Below, piece after piece: positions 1 through 8,243 of a stretch of 47,607 bases of DNA. Positions within the stretch are counted from its first letter, which is position 1. Each line of letters begins with the position of its first letter. The position numbers were made by a program, and so were the translations under genes. The notes beneath the pieces were generated by a model. The model was given only the letters and a program-made list of their open reading frames with translations, searched no databases and was not told the origin of the DNA. The DNA comes from Candidatus Colimorpha pelethequi (GTDB lineage Bacteria; Bacteroidota; Bacteroidia; Bacteroidales; P3): the NCBI GenBank assembly GCA_018064245.1, contig JAGHVO010000080.1:1-47607 (forward strand), written 5' to 3'.

Positions 1-75
1 TTTTAAACTACACATAAAAACCACTGGGTCAAAAAACTTTATGTTTTTTTTTTTTATAAAAAAAAAACACAAAAA

Positions 76-120
76 AAAAAGAAGCACGCGGGACCACTGC
101 CGTGCCCCCGCTTCCTTCTT
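76..120 (-). terminator. Rho-independent terminator of the small gene at 124-303
   Basis: Read on the minus strand, a GC-rich segment can pair GCGGG with CCCGC, or GCACG with CGTGC, and AAGC with GCTT. It is followed by a run of about ten T residues and then a second T-rich run. It starts directly after the stop codon of the minus-strand gene. Confidence 0.7.
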
Positions 121-123
121 CTC

Positions 124-303
124 TTAATTTAAGTAGAGTTTGATTTTCACCTCATTAACGTTGATGTTTTGACTGCAACGCGCAAAATTGAGGATGTTCT
201 GTACAACTTGCATCGAGGGTTGCATAGATGTGCTCGCTGACTTCGAAGATGTATTTGTGCTTTTGCCTTTCAATGCAGGCATGAAATCATAGTCATGCAT
301 CAT
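124..303 (-). CDS. Small conserved-looking hypothetical protein (about 59 aa)
   Basis: The function is not recognised. The product has a charged N-terminus (MMHDYDFMPALKGKS), a Ser/Thr-rich middle, and a C-terminal segment NILNFARCSQ followed by an alternating hydrophobic tail ending KIKLYLN. From memory, Bacteroidetes small proteins often end in an NILNF-type motif like this, which supports a real gene. Two ATG codons lie at 303 and 300; a GTG at 309 is in frame but I prefer the ATG. No signal peptide or membrane segment is visible. A strong terminator follows the stop codon, so the gene is probably a single transcription unit. Confidence 0.55.
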   Translation of the reverse strand: MMHDYDFMPALKGKSTNTSSKSASTSMQPSMQVVQNILNFARCSQNINVNEVKIKLYLN

Positions 304-474
304 ACGCACCTTGGTTTAGTTGAACATTGGTTTATTAAATCAGAAGATTTACAATAAAAACTACACAAAGCGATTTTTATTGCACAAAAATGCATTTTTT
401 TTCATTTTTGTGCAATTGATGAATAATTGTGTGAAAGTTTTTAAAAGAAGCACATCAAATCCAAGAAATCTGCG

Positions 475-482
475 TAAATTTG
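475..482 (+). promoter_or_regulatory. Bacteroidetes-type -7 box upstream of the UPF0371 gene
   Basis: TAAATTTG, followed by C, matches the TAnnTTTG consensus. It lies 63 bases before the start codon. No clear -33 TTTG is visible at the expected spacing, so this is only a moderate call. Confidence 0.4.
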
Positions 483-544
483 CAACTTAAAGCTATTTGA
501 AACCGAAATAATAATTCACAATATATCTATTATCGTTTTACATT

Positions 545-2032
545 ATGAATCAAGGTTTTGATAACGATTTGTATCTCAAGATACAGTCACAGCACATCAA
601 GGAGCGCATCGCGCATTTCGGAGACAAGCTCTATTTGGAGTTTGGCGGCAAACTTTTTGACGACTTCCACGCCAGTCGCGTACTGCCCGGCTTTGAGCCC
701 GACAGCAAGCTGAAAATGCTGATGCAACTGAAGGATGACGCTGAGATTGTTATCGTTATCAGTGCCCGCGACATAGAGAAAAACAAAGTGCGCGGCGACC
801 TGGGAATCACCTACGACGTGGATGTACTGCGATTAAGAGATGAATTTATGAAAAAAGGGCTGATGGTCAGCTCGGTGGTCATTACCCACTTCAACGGACA
901 ATCAAGCGCCACGACCTACCGCGAACGACTGGAGCGCTTGGGCATCAACGTCTATTACCATTACATCATCGAAGGCTATCCCACCAATGTGGACCTCATC
1001 TGCTCGGACGACGGCTTTGGCAAAAACGAATTCGTGAAGACTTCGCGCCCATTGGTCATCGCAACCGCGCCGGGTCCTGGAAGCGGCAAGATGGCGGTAT
1101 GCCTCAGCCAGCTTTACGGAGAGAACAAGCGAGGCGTAAAGGCCGGCTATGCCAAGTTCGAGACCTTCCCCATCTGGAACATTCCTCTGAAACATGCCGT
1201 AAACATTGCCTACGAAGCCGCCACCGCCGACCTCAACGACGTGAACATGATCGACCCGTTCCATCTGGAGGCCTACGGCAAGACCACCGTAAACTACAAC
1301 CGCGACATTGAGATCTTCCCCGTGCTAAACGCCATTTTTGAAGGCATCTACGGCGAAAATCCATACAAGTCGCCCACCGACATGGGCGTGAACATGGCAG
1401 GATTCTGCATCAAGGACGACGCAGTCTGCACCAAAGCCTCCAACGACGAAATCATCCGTCGATACTACACGGCACTCTGCAACTTCGCCGAAGGCAAATC
1501 GTCCGAAAACGAGGTGAACAAGATTGCATTGCTCATGAAGCAAGCCAAAATAACCACCGAAGACCGCAGAACCACCGTTGCGGCAAAGCAACGCAAAGAC
1601 CTTGAGAACGCACACGCCGCGGCTATTGAACTGGAAGACGGCAACATCATAACCGCCCACACCAGCGATTTGCTTGGACCTTGCGCCGCATTGATACTCA
1701 ATGCGGTGAAATACCTTTCCGGCATCGACCACAACATCAAACTCATCCCACAAGAGATGATTGAACCTATACAAAAGACCAAGGTGGAACTGCTTCACGG
1801 ACACAACCCTCGGTTGCATACCGACGAAGTATTGGTGGCACTTTCGATGCTTTCGCTCAACGACGAAAACTGTCGCAAAGCACTCGCCTGCTTGCCAAAA
1901 CTCAACGGTTGCCAAGTGCACACCACAGTAATGCTGAGTGAAGTAGATAGAAAGATATTCAAAAAACTGGGCATAGGTTTCACCTCCGACCCGGTACGCA
2001 AGCAAAACAAAGATGTCAAAATAGAAAAATAA
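545..2032 (+). CDS. UPF0371 / DUF1846 family protein
   Basis: The product is 495 aa, the usual length for this family, and covers it from end to end. The N-terminus carries an LYLEFGGKLFDDFHASRVLPGF segment of the kind that defines DUF1846 proteins. A glycine-rich loop (APGPGSGKM, about residues 173-181) resembles a phosphate-binding loop. The family is widespread in anaerobes and has structures, but to my knowledge no settled reaction, so I assign no activity. There is no signal peptide, so it is probably cytoplasmic. A TAnnTTTG promoter element precedes it. A PepSY-like lipoprotein gene follows after 16 bases on the same strand, and the two are probably co-transcribed with the arginase-fold gene that comes next. 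Confidence 0.9.
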   Translation: MNQGFDNDLYLKIQSQHIKERIAHFGDKLYLEFGGKLFDDFHASRVLPGFEPDSKLKMLMQLKDDAEIVIVISARDIEKNKVRGDLGITYDVDVLRLRDEFMKKGLMVSSVVITHFNGQSSATTYRERLERLGINVYYHYIIEGYPTNVDLICSDDGFGKNEFVKTSRPLVIATAPGPGSGKMAVCLSQLYGENKRGVKAGYAKFETFPIWNIPLKHAVNIAYEAATADLNDVNMIDPFHLEAYGKTTVNYNRDIEIFPVLNAIFEGIYGENPYKSPTDMGVNMAGFCIKDDAVCTKASNDEIIRRYYTALCNFAEGKSSENEVNKIALLMKQAKITTEDRRTTVAAKQRKDLENAHAAAIELEDGNIITAHTSDLLGPCAALILNAVKYLSGIDHNIKLIPQEMIEPIQKTKVELLHGHNPRLHTDEVLVALSMLSLNDENCRKALACLPKLNGCQVHTTVMLSEVDRKIFKKLGIGFTSDPVRKQNKDVKIEK

Positions 2033-2048
2033 CAAAAACCTTACAGCT

Positions 2049-2486
2049 ATGAAAAAAATTTTATTTCTTTTCGGATTATTCTGTGCCTCCATCCTCGGAA
2101 TTGGATGCGAGTCTCACGATAAAAACATTACATTTTCCGAACTTCCCCAACAAGCCCAAAACTTTATCAACTCGCATTTCGCCGAACGACAAATCTCTTT
2201 TGTCATCAAAGAGGACGGAGAATATGAAGTGCGCTTCAACGACGGTACAAAGGTCGATTTCAGCCGCAAAGGCGAATGGGAAACTGTAGATTGCAACCAT
2301 CTCCAAATGCCTCAAAGTGTTGTAGATTTGCTTCCCAAAAGCATTCCGACCTATATTACGACGAACTTTGCCGACTCTTTCATCACCAAAATTGAGCGAG
2401 AGAAAAGGTCTTACAATATTGAGTTGAACAACGGGTTGGAGCTGGAGTTCAACTCCAATGGTGATTTTCGACGAATTGACGATTGA
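2049..2486 (+). CDS. PepSY-like lipoprotein (PF11396 type)
   Basis: This is a 145-aa exported lipoprotein. The signal is KKILFLFGLFCASILGIGCES with the lipobox Cys near residue 20. The mature part holds two repeats with the same pattern: a helix of the type LPQQAQNFINSHF or LPKSIPTYITTNF, followed by strands ending in F-N-G-x-x-x-x-F-x-x-x-G-x-W or its equivalent (DGTKVDFSRKGEW, NGLELEFNSNGDF). This double module is the Bacteroidetes PepSY-like family, loosely linked to beta-lactamase-inhibitor-like folds; the ligand is unknown. It lies between the UPF0371 gene and the arginase-fold gene, and its stop codon is 14 bases before the ATG of the latter. Confidence 0.85.
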   Translation: MKKILFLFGLFCASILGIGCESHDKNITFSELPQQAQNFINSHFAERQISFVIKEDGEYEVRFNDGTKVDFSRKGEWETVDCNHLQMPQSVVDLLPKSIPTYITTNFADSFITKIEREKRSYNIELNNGLELEFNSNGDFRRIDD

Positions 2487-2500
2487 ATTCAAATACAGTT

Positions 2501-3676
2501 ATGTTAGATATTTTTTTTGATCCCATAGACTTACAAAAGATTGGTTTCACAAGCAATCCTTTTCTTCCCACATTAGGCGACTGCATCAAGTGCCATACGG
2601 AACAGAACGGTTTTCCTGACATCAATCCCAATTCGTTGGCAATCGTTGGAATTGATGAAAACAGAGGCAGTTGCGACAACAAAAGTTGCGAAAATGCCGC
2701 CGACAAAATCAGGCACTATCTTTACGCTTTGGCGCAACCCATGAGCGGCATCAACGTATTGGATCTTGGCAACCTAAAGCGCGGCAACACACTCGAAGAC
2801 ACTTATATAGCCCTCACCGAAGTAGTCAGCCTCCTTTTGGAACAGAATGTGACAATGTTACTTTTGGGCGGCACCCAAGACCTCACATTCCCTGTCTATA
2901 AAGGTTACGAAACCGTGGGAAGAGTGATGAACATCTGCGCTATTGATTCCCGTTTCGACATAGGCGGAGAAGCCGAAATAAACTCGCACAACTATGTGAA
3001 GCACATCGTGATGCAACAGCCCAACTATTTGTTCAACTTCACCAATATCGGCTACCAAACCTATTTTGTGGGAGCAGAATATGTGAAACTGATGGATGAG
3101 TTGAACTTTGACGCATTTCGTGTGGGTGCCATCCAAAACAATATGGAAAGTGCCGAACCTCTGCTGCGCAACGCAGATTTGGTGAGCGTGGATATTTCGG
3201 CGGTAAGACAGAGCGACGCTCCCGGAAACGCCAATCCATCGCCTCACGGATTCTACGGCGAGCAGTTGTGCCAACTGGCACGCTTTGCCGGCATGAGCGA
3301 CAAGGTTTCCTCAATGCTGTTCTCGGAATACAATCCCACATACGATCGCGACGGACAGACAGCGCACATGATGGCGCACGCCGCATGGTATTTCATAGAG
3401 GGATTTTTCTGCCGCATGGGAGACTATCCGTATAGAGACAAGCCGAATTATCGTCGATATACCGTTGAATTGCAGAGCCATGGTATGGAATTGATTTTCT
3501 ACAAAAGCAAGAAAAGCGACCGCTGGTGGATTGAGGTGCCCTGCGACAACGACGAACGCAAGGAGCGCTACGAAAGACATCTGCTGGTTCCGTGCAACTA
3601 CAGCGACTACGAACGAGCGATGGAAAACGAAATCCCAGAACTATGGTGGAAATATTACGGTCGTATGAAGAAATAG
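2501..3676 (+). CDS. Arginase/formimidoylglutamase-fold protein with degenerate metal site
   Basis: The product (391 aa from the ATG) belongs to the ureohydrolase (arginase, agmatinase, formimidoylglutamase) superfamily as found in Bacteroidetes. The three metal-binding landmarks are in order but altered. GGDHS is GGTQD. DAHxD is DSRFD. SxDxDxxDP is SVDISAVRQSDAP. Several canonical manganese ligands, including both histidines, are therefore missing, and the protein may be a pseudoenzyme or a divergent hydrolase. A C-terminal extension of about 90 residues, rich in charged and aromatic residues, follows the fold. An in-frame TTG at 2483 overlaps the preceding stop codon; I chose the first ATG. 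A hairpin terminator follows. Confidence 0.75.
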   Translation: MLDIFFDPIDLQKIGFTSNPFLPTLGDCIKCHTEQNGFPDINPNSLAIVGIDENRGSCDNKSCENAADKIRHYLYALAQPMSGINVLDLGNLKRGNTLEDTYIALTEVVSLLLEQNVTMLLLGGTQDLTFPVYKGYETVGRVMNICAIDSRFDIGGEAEINSHNYVKHIVMQQPNYLFNFTNIGYQTYFVGAEYVKLMDELNFDAFRVGAIQNNMESAEPLLRNADLVSVDISAVRQSDAPGNANPSPHGFYGEQLCQLARFAGMSDKVSSMLFSEYNPTYDRDGQTAHMMAHAAWYFIEGFFCRMGDYPYRDKPNYRRYTVELQSHGMELIFYKSKKSDRWWIEVPCDNDERKERYERHLLVPCNYSDYERAMENEIPELWWKYYGRMKK

Positions 3677-3681
3677 CAATG

Positions 3682-3712
3682 AAAATCCCAAGCTTTGAAG
3701 TCTGGGATTTTT
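3682..3712 (+). terminator. Rho-independent terminator after the arginase-fold gene
   Basis: A perfect nine-base stem, AAAATCCCA with TGGGATTTT, encloses a 12-base loop and ends in T residues. It starts six bases after the stop codon. The flanking A and T runs would let it work in both directions, which also suits the minus-strand pseudogene ending at 3759. Confidence 0.8.
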
Positions 3713-3758
3713 CATCTATTACAAGTTCGGCGACTTGAACGAACCTCGCAACGATTTT

Positions 3759-4423
3759 CTACTCAAACCACGATTGCAGCAACACAAATTCTGGATAAGT
3801 GTCGCTTTGCCAATACCATGAGTTTGCATCTTGAAGCATGTCGTAGGAAACTTTTTCCATCAACCACTCCTCAAGAGAAACTCGCGTTTGGGAGCGATTG
3901 CCACCCGACAAAAGATCGGTCAAACCCATTTGCTCAATCGGCTTGGCATAAAAACGTTCATCAAGTTCTTTAGTCCACCAGCAAGCCCTGCGTGCGTAGC
4001 CTTCGGGATCTTTCCCATACATCGTACACAAAGCCGCGTAGTTGCGGAGCATGATACGCCAACATTTCTCGTAGTTGAGGTTATCGACCTGCTCGAAGTA
4101 TTGTTTTTTGAAAACCGACCACGCCTATCAAAACTCATGTTTACCATCTGAGGCAAAATCCAACTACGGTCGACTCGAAGATTGCAAATGTAGTTTTGTC
4201 GTGGATTTTTGCGCACAAATCTTCTATAGAAGAAGCGATTTGCGCATTTCTTCCGTTTCCGTCATCATAGTCTGGACTTGACTCAATAAAGTCGTCACCG
4301 TGCGAGAAGATTTTTTTTCAAACGCGAAAATAATGACTTGTTATTCTCTTCAACCAAAGAGGCTCCGCATTCAATACAGAATCTCCCGCTTTTGTAGGTC
4401 TTGTGACATTTTGGACAAATCAT
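3759..4423 (-). pseudogene. Broken zinc-ribbon / coiled-coil gene with several frameshifts
   Basis: Three minus-strand reading frames join into one plausible protein. The first (4423 to 4295) starts at an ATG and encodes a zinc ribbon: CPKCHKTY, then CIECGASL. A run of eight A residues (plus-strand T run 4311-4318) is the likely site of a shift into a frame encoding a short helical segment (LLSQVQTMMTETEEMRKS) that stops at 4224-4226. A further frame encodes RFVRKNPRQNYICNLRV and MSFDRRGRFS. It shifts again at an A run (4104-4109), where one extra A would restore KKQYFEQVDNLNYEKC and the 97-residue remainder ending at 3759. Decay or sequencing indels would look alike. The function is unknown; the C-terminal part is rich in Trp and Tyr. 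Confidence 0.5.
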
Positions 4424-4505
4424 TACTGCTAATATTTAATGGAGAAATATACTAAAAAAGTGTTTTATGGGAAAAACCATAAAACTATATTCTTAACCCT
4501 TAACA

Positions 4506-5111
4506 TCAAATATCTACCAAAGTATTATCGGAAATTGTGGTACATTCCGACAAAGATTTTTTCTTTTGTCGCGAGGCTGTTATCCAAAGCATCAAACCAA
4601 CATAAAGTGCTCTTATCAAGCAATAGCCCATATGAAACGGTAAATGTATCCAATACCACGGCCCAATAAATAATAACACCACCCAAGTTACTGGCGAAGC
4701 ATCCAATACCGTAGCAAACACAAATGCAGTGCTGGCGACAGCATCCGACGCTGCATAATTCAGATTCATCACCACGCCCAAAGCAAACGCAATTTCTATC
4801 GTTATCAACAACTTCCACCATTTATCCCATCCCAACCAACATTGAAACAAATTGACTATGTATATCCATAGGCACATCAGCGCTGGAACAACGAGAAATG
4901 CAACCACACCGAAAAGAAACTTTTGGGACCATAGTAGCATTATGAACGCAAGTGGCAAATAGACAGCCACATTCACTTTCATCCATAAAATGGAAGTTTT
5001 ATATGCCAACAAGAAATCTTTGCGAGAAATCATAGCATTAATTTGAATTGCACATTCTTTATCATACTCTATCAGAATCAAATCTGTAAAATCCGATACA
5101 ATTTTATTCAT
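4506..5111 (-). CDS. Hypothetical multi-pass membrane protein
   Basis: I do not recognise this 201-aa protein. The first 40 residues are charged and probably cytosolic. About four or five hydrophobic segments follow (near residues 46-65, 68-90, 100-120, 125-145 and 150-180), many with Trp and aromatic residues. The C-terminal tail is polar. Its start overlaps the end of the preceding gene by eight bases, so the two are probably translated together. The cluster of small membrane genes between here and comM has no recognisable enzymatic motif, and I infer no function beyond an inner-membrane location. Confidence 0.6.
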   Translation of the reverse strand: MNKIVSDFTDLILIEYDKECAIQINAMISRKDFLLAYKTSILWMKVNVAVYLPLAFIMLLWSQKFLFGVVAFLVVPALMCLWIYIVNLFQCWLGWDKWWKLLITIEIAFALGVVMNLNYAASDAVASTAFVFATVLDASPVTWVVLLFIGPWYWIHLPFHMGYCLIRALYVGLMLWITASRQKKKSLSECTTISDNTLVDI

Positions 5112-5880
5112 GATAGAAAACCTTGAGCTCAGGATTGTCGGTATCGAAATAAAGTTGCGGACGAGGCTTGAAGGTTAAATAATGATAGTTTGTTGACCGA
5201 AAGAGCATCTCGTCGTCATCATCCGGAATCTCCCACTGCTTTCCATCATCGCTCACTGCACAGATACCATCATCGTCGTTGAGTGTAATCATAGCCCATT
5301 GGCCAGACAATCTCTTGGTATGTGAAGATTTGCACCAAATCACCACTTCTTGGTCAAAATCATACAGAAAGTCCACCAAATTCATCCTTGAAATTCCTCC
5401 TGGGAACTGAACGGCATAGTCGCTTTCTCCAATAGGCCACAGCACAATCATTCCTTTGTCGCAATACATGTCAACAGCCAGTTCAATATCTTTTTCGATA
5501 CTTTTTAGGCTTTCCACCTGCTTGATGATGGCTATAGTGTCGCAGTCTATGGGGTGTTCCAAGAGATTCTTTCTTCGTTCTGCCTTCAATTCTTCTTCCT
5601 TTATTGCTTTTGTCTTTGTCAGTTTTTGAACCTTTTTCCAGCCTTTGGTGGCCGCCAAACTGTTCAACGAGGGAAACAAGAGATCTGAAACGACATATTT
5701 AATACCTAAAATCCCGATGACTGCAGCAAAAACATATCGTTCCTCAACAATGAAGTCTATGATACCCACAATACATATAAACAGCATAACAACGCCTAAT
5801 ATTAATAGGGCAATATTTGCCACATTCTCAAATTTTTTGTTGGCCAACCGTTTCCTCTTGTTTTTGTGCCAGTTTATCAT
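5104..5880 (-). CDS. Hypothetical membrane-anchored protein with acidic C-terminal domain
   Basis: The product is about 258 aa from the ATG at 5880; an in-frame ATG at 5901 would add seven residues and overlap the upstream gene further. A basic N-terminus (INWHKNKRKRLANKKF) precedes two hydrophobic segments at roughly residues 20-45 and 48-70. A lysine-rich helix (KTKAIKEEELKAERRKN) leads to a soluble C-terminal half of about 150 residues with a DDDD cluster and many aromatic residues. The family is not recognised. The start overlaps the 83-aa membrane gene upstream and the end overlaps the 201-aa gene downstream, so the three form a compact operon-like unit. Confidence 0.6.
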   Translation of the reverse strand: MINWHKNKRKRLANKKFENVANIALLILGVVMLFICIVGIIDFIVEERYVFAAVIGILGIKYVVSDLLFPSLNSLAATKGWKKVQKLTKTKAIKEEELKAERRKNLLEHPIDCDTIAIIKQVESLKSIEKDIELAVDMYCDKGMIVLWPIGESDYAVQFPGGISRMNLVDFLYDFDQEVVIWCKSSHTKRLSGQWAMITLNDDDGICAVSDDGKQWEIPDDDDEMLFRSTNYHYLTFKPRPQLYFDTDNPELKVFYHE

Positions 5881-6079
5881 CAAATGCCGACATTTTATCA
5901 TAAAAGATAGCATAAGCAAGGCACAAAATGGCAAAAAAGATAAAGAAAGACGTAAATATTAACGCAATAGACTTCACATCGATACCAAACGTCATATATG
6001 CGCAAAAAAGGAAAAAGGCACCTCCTGCAAACAAGAAGAGTCGTAAGAAAAGCCCGTATTTATCAATATTAAATTTCAT
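5828..6079 (-). CDS. Small hypothetical membrane protein (83 aa)
   Basis: Two hydrophobic segments occupy about residues 9-28 and 34-58, with a polar tail ending in DDKLAQKQEETVGQQKI. The ATG lies eight bases after the comM stop codon and the 3' end overlaps the next gene by about 50 bases. The overlap is long for two real genes, so one start may be misplaced. No family is recognised. It probably belongs to the same transcription unit as the two membrane genes that follow. Confidence 0.5.
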   Translation of the reverse strand: MKFNIDKYGLFLRLFLFAGGAFFLFCAYMTFGIDVKSIALIFTSFFIFFAILCLAYAIFYDKMSAFDDKLAQKQEETVGQQKI

Positions 6080-6087
6080 CGATTTTT

Positions 6088-7626
6088 TTATCTTCCCCAG
6101 CTGTCGCGGTCGAGGCTGCGGAAGTTGATGGCTTCGGAGAGGTGAGAAATGTTGATATTGGGAGAGGCATCGAGGTCAGCTATGGTGCGAGCCACTTTCA
6201 GGATACGGTCGTAGGCACGGGCGGAGAGACCAAGTTTCTCCATTGCTGCTTTCATCAAGTCCTGACCCTGTTGGTCTATCTGACAGTATTGACGGAAAAG
6301 CTTGGAGTTCATCTGCGCGTTGCAATGGACGCCAGGGCATCCACGGAAACGTTCTTCCTGAATCTTTCGGGCGGCAATCACCCTTTCGCGTACAACCTCG
6401 GAAGGCTCGCCCTCACGCATCTTGGAAAGATCCTTGAAAGGAACGGGAACTACCTCAATGTGAATATCGATACGATCCATCAAAGGTCCTGAAATTTTAT
6501 TCAGATATTTGTGTACGGCACCGGGCGCGCAGGTACATTCGTGCGTAGGGTCGTTGTAATAGCCACAGGGACAAGGGTTCATGGCTGCCACGAGCATGAA
6601 TGCGGCGGGATAGTCGGTGGTCATCTTGGCGCGCGAGATGGTCACGCGACGTTCCTCCATGGGCTGTCGCAGCACTTCCAATACCTGCCTGCGGAACTCA
6701 GGCAATTCATCCAGAAAGAGTACACCATTATGGGCAAGACTTATCTCGCCAGGCTGCGGATTTTGGCCTCCGCCAACCAAGGCAACATCTGATATTGTGT
6801 GGTGCGGCGACCGGAACGGACGCACGGCAATCAATGCGTCTTCTTTTTTCATCTTGCCAGCCACGGAATGGATCTGCGTGGTCTCAAGCGACTCTTCAAG
6901 GCTCAACGGTGGCAAAATAGATGGCAGACGCTTGGCAAGCATGGTTTTTCCGCTTCCCGGAGGACCTATCAAAATGACATTATGTCCGCCAGCGGCGGCA
7001 ATCTCAAGAGCCCTCTTCACGTTTTCCTGACCTTTGACATCGGAAAAATCAAACTCGTATTGATTCAGGCATGTAGCAAATTCGGCACGAGTATCGAACT
7101 CCGTCTTGGCAATTTCTCCATCTCCATTCAGAAAATCAATAACTTCTTTGATATTGTCGGCACCATAGACCTCAAGATTATTCACAATGGCGGCCTCACG
7201 GGCATTGCTCTTGGGCAGAATGATGCCTTTGAAATGCTTGCGGCGAGCCTCGATGGCGATTGGCAACACGCCTTTGATGGGACGCAGACTGCCGTCGAGC
7301 GACAACTCGCCCATAATCACATATTCTTCCAGATGGTCAGGGGCCAAATTCCCCGAAGCGGCGAGGATGCCGATGGCGATGGTAAGGTCGTAAGCAGCGC
7401 CCTCTTTTCTTACGTCGGCGGGGGCCATGTTCACAATAACACGCTTTCCGGGAATATGATAACCATACTGCGAAATAGCCGAAGCAATGCGTTGCTGGCT
7501 CTCCTTGACGGCATTGTCGGGCAAGCCGACAACCATATAATTGACACCTTTTTCTATGCTCACCTCTACGGTGATGGTCATGGCATTGATGCCATAAATT
7601 GCGCTACCGAATGTTTTGACTAACAC
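6088..7626 (-). CDS. comM: YifB/ComM family Mg-chelatase-like AAA+ ATPase
   Basis: The product is 512 aa, full length for the family. An N-terminal ChlI-type domain (GLPDNAVKESQQRI, MAPADVRKEGAAYDLTIAIG) is followed by the AAA+ core with Walker A GPPGSGKT at 221-228, Walker B GVLFLDELPEF at about 301-311, a Cys cluster (NPCPCGYYN, HECTCAPG) near 355-375 and a C-terminal Mg-chelatase domain. In naturally competent bacteria ComM promotes branch migration during integration of transformed DNA. In Bacteroidales the gene is near-universal and its role is less clear. The start is GTG; it gives the family-typical MLVKT beginning and no closer ATG fits. It is followed after eight bases by small membrane genes. 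Confidence 0.93.
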   Translation of the reverse strand: MLVKTFGSAIYGINAMTITVEVSIEKGVNYMVVGLPDNAVKESQQRIASAISQYGYHIPGKRVIVNMAPADVRKEGAAYDLTIAIGILAASGNLAPDHLEEYVIMGELSLDGSLRPIKGVLPIAIEARRKHFKGIILPKSNAREAAIVNNLEVYGADNIKEVIDFLNGDGEIAKTEFDTRAEFATCLNQYEFDFSDVKGQENVKRALEIAAAGGHNVILIGPPGSGKTMLAKRLPSILPPLSLEESLETTQIHSVAGKMKKEDALIAVRPFRSPHHTISDVALVGGGQNPQPGEISLAHNGVLFLDELPEFRRQVLEVLRQPMEERRVTISRAKMTTDYPAAFMLVAAMNPCPCGYYNDPTHECTCAPGAVHKYLNKISGPLMDRIDIHIEVVPVPFKDLSKMREGEPSEVVRERVIAARKIQEERFRGCPGVHCNAQMNSKLFRQYCQIDQQGQDLMKAAMEKLGLSARAYDRILKVARTIADLDASPNINISHLSEAINFRSLDRDSWGR

Positions 7627-7694
7627 AAATAGAAGAATTAAGAATTAATAGAGATTGCAAAGTTCGCCAAAAATCATGAATTTACAAAATAATG

Positions 7695-7718
7695 AGGGAA
7701 AAACTTTCACTTTTCCCT
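7695..7718 (-). terminator. Hairpin terminator after the 173-aa hypothetical gene
   Basis: AGGGAAAA pairs with TTTTCCCT across an eight-base loop, four bases after the stop codon of the minus-strand gene. The T run after the stem is broken (CATTATTTTG), so strength is uncertain. Confidence 0.55.
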
Positions 7719-7721
7719 AAA

Positions 7722-8243
7722 TCACCTCATATTTTTCAATTGCGACAAAGTCTTTTCGTAGGTGTTGCGCAGGCCCGGCGAGAGTTCTGAGGGATGCATC
7801 AACTGCAATGTAAGCAGCAATTCCCTACACAACTCGGGATAGGGCTGCGCGATGCGGTAGGCCAGCTTGATACAAAGACTTCTAATGCCGTAAGGCTCTG
7901 AGAGTAGCAATGAATGTTGCAAGCAGAAATCGAAGAAATCCGCCCGCTCGATAACCACATCCAGGCGTTCCAACATCGCCAGCCGAAGTCTTCGGCATGT
8001 GACGGTAGTCTCGCTCATGGAACCATCGATAAAACGGTCTGCATAAGGGGTGAAACACTGAATGTCAGCACTGCTCAAATGCATACCAACCCACAAGGCA
8101 TTCCCCGCCAAACGGGTATCCTCTACGAAGCACAATTCCAACAATTGCAGCAGTTCGCTCTTCTTTCCCGCCACCATCTGCACCGTTTCCAAGATGTCGT
8201 TTATGTGCAACAGTCCCGAGAGCCGCTCTTGATAATCAATCAT
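7722..8243 (-). CDS. Hypothetical protein coupled to the aldehyde dehydrogenase gene
   Basis: I do not recognise this 173-aa soluble protein. It appears all-helical, with repeated amphipathic helices of HEAT-like character (ILETVQMVAGKKSELLQLLELCF, LLLTLQLMHPSELSP). It has no signal peptide, no membrane segment and no clear catalytic motif. Its ATG overlaps the stop codon of the aldehyde dehydrogenase gene in an ATGA arrangement, so translation is probably coupled and the two products may be functionally linked. A hairpin terminator follows. Confidence 0.7.
   Translation of the reverse strand: MIDYQERLSGLLHINDILETVQMVAGKKSELLQLLELCFVEDTRLAGNALWVGMHLSSADIQCFTPYADRFIDGSMSETTVTCRRLRLAMLERLDVVIERADFFDFCLQHSLLLSEPYGIRSLCIKLAYRIAQPYPELCRELLLTLQLMHPSELSPGLRNTYEKTLSQLKNMR

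Noticed and set aside
1325..2092. Long reverse frame opposite the UPF0371 gene
   Set aside because: Shadow of a strong coding gene; composition is unlike the neighbours and no motif is recognisable.
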